The notes below the pieces were generated by a model. It was not told the origin of the DNA and did not search any database. It was given only the letters and a program-made list of their open reading frames with translations. This document shows positions 59,107-64,000 of a DNA stretch of 64,000 nt, piece after piece (positions within the stretch are counted from its first letter, which is position 1; each line of letters opens with the position of its first letter). The DNA comes from Tremella fuciformis (taxonomy: Eukaryota; Basidiomycota; Tremellomycetes; Tremellales; Tremellaceae). The stretch lies in assembly GCA_032768795.1 (NCBI GenBank), contig CP136492.1, positions 1,798,001-1,862,000 on the forward strand, read 5' to 3'. Made by a program: the position numbers and the translations under genes.

Positions 59107-61901
59107 ATGGCAGCGCTCAATCGTCTTGGTCAAAGGATCAAAGAGAATTTTCAGGCGAGCTGCTCAATGTTTGCTGCGAGTGCAACGATTGACTGGCTAG
59201 GAAACCACCCGCGACATCTCCCTTTTGGCCGGCGGCTCTGGCTCTTCCAACGCAGCCTACTTCGATACATCTGATGACAAGATCAAGGAGATTGGAAAGC
59301 TGCTCGACAGCAGGCACGAAAGAGATAGGCTGGAAGGCATGAAGCGAATCATTGCGGGAATCTCCAAGGGGAGGGATATGGAACCGTTCTTCGCCCAAGT
59401 GGTCAAGAATGTGGTGGCCCCAAGCATAGAGATCAGGAAGCTTGTCTACATCTATCTTCTACGATTGTAAGCTGTCTTTCCCCTTGCCTCCAGCTGGAGA
59501 TGCTGAGAGTCAACAGCGCATCGACCAATTCGGACCTCTTGTTGCTCTCCATCAATACGTTCCAAAAAGACCTCTCCGACCCTTCCCCTCTCATTCGCTC
59601 CATGTCGCTCCGCGTGCTCACTTCGATCCGTGTACCTATCATACAGGGTATCGTCATGTTGGGTCTCAAAAAGCTCGTCAATGACCGCAATCCTTGGGTA
59701 CGAAAAACAGTGGCCGGGGGATTGGCAAAAGTGTACGAGACGGATCAGTCCACCCTCTCTCAACTCATTCCTCTATTGCAGACATTACTGGCAGCGCCTT
59801 CGCCCTTGACGCTGGGTGCGTCGTTGACCGCTTTCTACGAGATTTGCCCCGACCAGCTCCACCTCCTACATCCTTACTATCGTCACATCTGTCGCATCAT
59901 TGCGGATGCGGATGAATGGGCTCAGATTGTTGCCATTGATGTCCTCAGCAGATATGCGAGGACGTTCCTCGAGAAACCCGAGACCGCCGGTGGCACGAGA
60001 CCGAATGCGAGGGATCCCAAAGCGACGGAAGAGGAGGATGACTTTGACGGGTTGGATCTGGACCTCGCCATGTTTCTCGACTGCATACGGCCATTGTTTC
60101 AGTCTCGAAACCCGGCGGTGATCCTAGCGACAGCGACCGCATATTTCCATCTGGCCCCGGCTAGCAACATGACAATCGGACAAGAACTGCTCGTAGAGCC
60201 GCTGTTGCGTCTTGCGAATGGAACTGATTCCCGTGTCGGTGCTGAACTTTCAACCCTCGCCTGGGATGCCATCGAAGGCATGGCGGCCGAAAGACCGGTG
60301 GGCGCCACAATCTCATGAACCTGTTGACTCGCTGATCGAGCAGTGGCTTTTCGAAGCTCATCAATCACAGTTCTTCGTATGCACTGCTGATCCCGACTCT
60401 GTCAAGACGAATAAAGTGCGAGCTATGTCATCCCTGGTCTCTGCGGCGAACGCCAAAAGCTTCATGCGCGAGTTCAAGGTTCATCCAGTCTTTGCCAAAC
60501 ATTCCAGCACTGATCGTCAGCATTACACTCGGTTCCCTAGCGATACCGTGGCATGTGCGGCCGTTCAAGCCATTGGACGCTGCATCCGGTCACAGCCTGC
60601 TGTCGCGGCGACCGGCCAATCTGCCCTGATGAAGCTGTTGCGCAGCCGAAGAGGTGCCTCAGCTTCAACATAGACGCCCTCAGGCTGACAGTCAGACGTG
60701 CTCGTTTCCCAATCCGTCCTTGTGCTGAAATCCGTCATTCTTGCGCAGGCGGGAGCTTCGGATCCCCAACTTTTAGTGGCGCGTCTGGCCAATCAGCTCG
60801 ATGCCATCTCAAACCCTACAGCGAGGGCGAGCGTCTTCTGGCTGGTTGGTCAGTACGCAGCGAGTGACGCGCCGCCCCCCTTGGGCCTGGGCTGGGAAGG
60901 TGTGGCGCCCTGGGTACCGGACATCTTGCGAAAGGCTATCAATCGATTTATTGACGAGGTCTGTTAGGAGTGCGTATGCTTCTGTCCCGCTGATCTTTCA
61001 GGACAGCACGGCGAAACTGCAGATTCTGACGCTGGCCACGAAGGTTCTCGTCCTCGCTCCCAGTATTCCGCTGCTATCCACAATGAGCCAGTATCTCTTC
61101 TCGCTGGCCCGTTACGATGCCGACTATGACGTGCGCGATCGCTCCCGGTTCCTGCATTCTCTGCTGAAAGGCGTCATCGTCAAGCCAAACTTGACGGATG
61201 GTGACGAGGAGGAGAACGAAAGCGGAGGAGTTGTGCTGCGGCGTGAGCAAGCGAAGGTGGTGGTCCTTGGCCAGCGGGCCATGAAGGACGAAGTCGATAC
61301 CTCAGGCGGCGTCAATTATCAGGTCGGCTCAATGTCCAGAGCCGCTTCGAGGAGGCTGGCGGGATATCATGAGCTGCCGGAATGGACAGACGATCCTACT
61401 GACTCGTCGCTCCGTGACTCCGAGGCACGTTGTTGAGCCGGTGTGAAAAGTTGCAAGGCTGAAATTCCTAGCGCGACAGGGAGCCCGAAGCAGCCACTGT
61501 CCCAGTTCCGCAGTCTTTCTCCTCGACTACGCCACCTGTCCATGTATCCTCATCGGCCGCCAGTATTCCGAAATCAATGGGAAATGCTACACCCAGTTAC
61601 GAATCACCAGGTCCGGCTTCTCTGGTGCAAAAGAGCAAATTTCAAGATCTGGACGCTTTCCTCAATAGTGAAACTGAGAGCGAGAGCGAGGAGGAATACG
61701 AATCAGAGGCAGAAAAGTGAGAACTACACCTTCGTTGGGGGTTGCAGTTGCTGAAGAAGGAGCAACGACACTTTGCGGCCGATCCAGGTCCCGCCACGCA
61801 GTGCCATTGTTCCAGAGTATGACGAGGACGTGACGACCGACGAGGAGATGGGCTCTTCGGATGACGATGATGATGACGAACGACGTGCATTGAATCGCTA
61901 A
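59107..61901 (+). CDS. APL6: AP-3 complex beta subunit
   Basis: AP-3 beta is a large adaptin for Golgi/endosome-to-vacuole traffic. The start MAALNRLGQRIKENF is followed by an intron and KIKEIGKLLDSRHERDRLEG, MKRIIAGISKGRDMEPFFAQ and VVKNVVAPSIEIRKLVYIYL, the adaptin trunk signature. HEAT-like repeats continue with PLIRSMSLRVLTSIRVP, VNDRNPWVRKTVAGGLAKVY and the acidic insert EEEDDFDGLDLDLAMFLDC. Further exons carry WLFEAHQSQFFVCTADPDSV and LARYDADYDVRDRSRFLHSL. A Ser/Glu-rich acidic hinge (LNSETESESEEEYESE) and DEEMGSSDDDDDD end the protein at TAA 61899-61901; there is little ear domain. The splice near 61425 is ambiguous (GC donor or weak GT donor). Confidence 0.9.
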
Positions 61902-61967
61902 TGTGATGTATGACTCACATGCATGGCTGGACGACTGGAGAGATACCATAAGTCGCATGGCTCATGG

Positions 61968-63973
61968 TCACGAGCGCCCCAGCTTGCGCTTGAGATACTC
62001 CACGACCTGGTCGATCCTGACCTCCTCGCCCTTGTCGCCTTCGCTGGCGTTGTCCCTCCCCACCTGCTCTTTGATTCTCACCGTGCCCTTCTCCAGCTCC
62101 GCAGGCGCCATGATTGCAACAAATGGCACCTGTTCGTCGTCGGCCATTTTCCACTGCTGGGGCGGTTTAGGTTTTTCCTTGAGCATGAACTCAGTCTGTG
62201 CGTTAGCGATACCGTCATCTCATCAGACATGAACTCACCTTGATGCCAGCATCGCGCAATTGCTTGGCAAGCCCCATTCGCTCCCTCAGAAGCCCGCCGC
62301 CCAGGCAGAGGATGAATACCTCGGTCTCTTTGCCTCGGACCTTCTCTTCCCTGCCTCTGCGCCTCATTTCGAGGATGCTGTATATCCGCTCGACGCCAAC
62401 CGAAACGCCCACACATGGAACCTGTTCCCGCTTGTTGCCAGCGGCCTCGGCAAACATGCCCACAAGGCCATCGTAACGGCCACCTCCTGCGATAGATCCG
62501 ACTCCGATGGCCGACTCATCTACGCCATCCTCGTTCTTCGCCCCCACTGGGGATTTCTTGGAGCGTTCAGTCGCTGAGCCGGAGGCGCCATTGGAAGAAT
62601 TTGATGGGGGAGCAGGGACGGCCGGGATCGGTGCCACAGAGGGTGGGGCAGAGGCATCATGGATAGCTTCATAGATAATGCCGGTGTAGTAGTCCAAGCC
62701 ACGAGCGAGAGACATGTCGAATGAGAGCTTCGGAAGAACGCCATATACCGACAGATAGTCGAACAGCAAGCGCATGTCTTTCAGCCCCGCCTTGGCTGAG
62801 GGAACAGAGTTGAGGGCTGAATCGGCTTCGAGCTTCTCGAGCAGCTCAAAACCAGGTCCTACAGGTCAGCTTGGCATCACCACACAGTGTAGCAAGTGCT
62901 CTGACCCTTGAGACCGACATATTGACCGATGCGATCTGCAACATCTTCCGCCAGACCCTTGTCCACGGTCATCTCCTTCCTCACATCTGTCCATGGCATC
63001 TGCGACTCAGTGAAGGCCCGGTAGTCAGTGACGACTCACCTTGTCAAGCTTGTCAACAGCCGAGGAAATCGATCTCGTCTTCTCCTTTGGTACTCCTGCG
63101 AGCTCCATGATGCCATCCAGGATCTTCCGGTGGTTCACCTTGACGGTGAACTCGCCGATGTCTAAAGCTGTCAAGGCTTCGCATAGGATAGCGAGGATCT
63201 CCGCATCAGGGACCATGGGGTCGTATGTCCCAGCGATATCAAAGTCGCACTGATAGAATTCTCTCATACGGCCCTTCGACATGACCGGCTGATCGCGGCG
63301 ATATACTTTGCCAATGTGATAGCGCTTCATATTGCTGATACCGTTCATAGCGAGATAGCGAGCGAATGGAACCTGTCGTCAACTTAGTTGCTTGGAATGG
63401 GGCGAAGCTTGAAAGACTCACAGTCAAGTCATACCGCAAAGAGCACAGCTCTCCTCCTTGGTCCTGCAGGTCGTATATCAACTTGCTGTCCTCCCCATAC
63501 TTTCCCGCCAAGATTTCCTTCAGCTCGAACACGGGTGTGTCAATTGTGCTGCCGCCGTATTTGACAAAAATCCCTTCAAGCGTTGAGAAGATTTTTTTTC
63601 GCAGCAGGGCCGCCTCCGGTCGGTGGTCGACGGTCCCCTTCGGCGTCTTCAGGACGAACCCGCCAGCCGACCCAGCTGCAGCCCCGGCACTGGGATCACC
63701 AACGGCAAAGGCGGCCTTTTTCTCCGCCTCAGCCTGTGATTTGAGCCCCCGCATCTGCTCGACCTCTGCCGAGGCGTCTTGCTTGTCCATCTTCAGCTGC
63801 TTGATTCGGGCCTGCAGGGCGGCAATCTGATCTTGTATAGATGCCATGGCGGCGAAGTTGCGATGATTCGGCCACGATGTGGGAGGAGTAGCAGCGCGGA
63901 CAAAGGCAGACGTGCCAGGAAGGTATCGAGTAATAGGTATCTGCCGCTTGACTGAGACGGCAAGTCTTGGCAT
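61968..63973 (-). CDS. HTS1: Histidyl-tRNA synthetase, cytosolic and probably mitochondrial
   Basis: Class II synthetase charging tRNA-His. The first Met (63971-63973) opens a basic, hydroxylated presequence ([20 protein letters not shown]); a second in-frame Met begins [16 protein letters not shown], the usual WHEP-like cytosolic start. Catalytic motifs: [34 protein letters not shown] (motif 2 region), [20 protein letters not shown], the His-A/His-B type segments [15 protein letters not shown] and [14 protein letters not shown] (motif 3 region). A low-complexity Ser/Pro insert lies between them. The anticodon-binding domain ends [11 protein letters not shown] at 61968. Introns are short. It converges with APL6, with 66 bp between the stops. 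Confidence 0.94.
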
Positions 63974-64000
63974 GCAGGTGCTCGGAGCAGTAGGGGAACA

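Overview
The window is nuclear DNA from a fungus, most likely a basidiomycete yeast of the Tremellomycetes type. The evidence is the gene set (CAF-1, GCP3, CDC25, Vms1, GID7, AP-3 beta and others), very dense short introns (mostly 42-60 nt) with CTGAC/CTGAT/CTAAC-like branch points just before the acceptor, pyrimidine-rich leaders, and tight packing with frequent divergent and convergent pairs. Genus or species cannot be named from the sequence alone. All gene models below were spliced by hand from reading frame, GT/AG sites and family knowledge; most have several introns, so the coordinates span exons plus introns.

Layout. 1-576 holds no supported gene. TIM21 (-) and CCT1 (+) are divergent and followed by a URC4-like uracil catabolism gene (-). 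A single-pass membrane protein (+) and a 2.6 kb gene-poor, pyrimidine-rich leader lead to CDC25 (+) and the gamma-tubulin complex gene GCP3 (+). Then come VMS1 (-), calmodulin (+), a zinc polyol dehydrogenase (+), a phytanoyl-CoA-dioxygenase-family gene (-), GID7/WDR26 (-), SNX4 (+) and an Ecl1-like gene (-). An intact Fot1/pogo-type DNA transposon lies at 33178-35042. After it: the CAF-1 large subunit (+), a type II membrane protein (-), TSR3 (-), biotin protein ligase (+), an unrecognised gene with a possible SUMO-interacting tail (-), FAL1/eIF4A3 (-), SF3a60 (+), AIP1 (-), a 679-bp non-autonomous inverted-repeat element, an MFS transporter (+), MTQ1/HemK (-), GCN20 (-), AP-3 beta (+) and HTS1 (-).

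Most genes are housekeeping: protein folding and quality control (CCT1, VMS1, GID7), mitosis (CDC25, GCP3, calmodulin), RNA processing and translation (FAL1, SF3a60, TSR3, GCN20, MTQ1, HTS1) and trafficking (SNX4, AP-3, TIM21). They do not form one pathway. The most notable features are structural: 7-nt and 10-nt microexons in calmodulin and FAL1, a terminal exon that is only a stop codon, probable GC-AG introns, and two DNA transposable elements with clean ends and target duplications. No CRISPR, operon, rRNA or tRNA gene was recognised.
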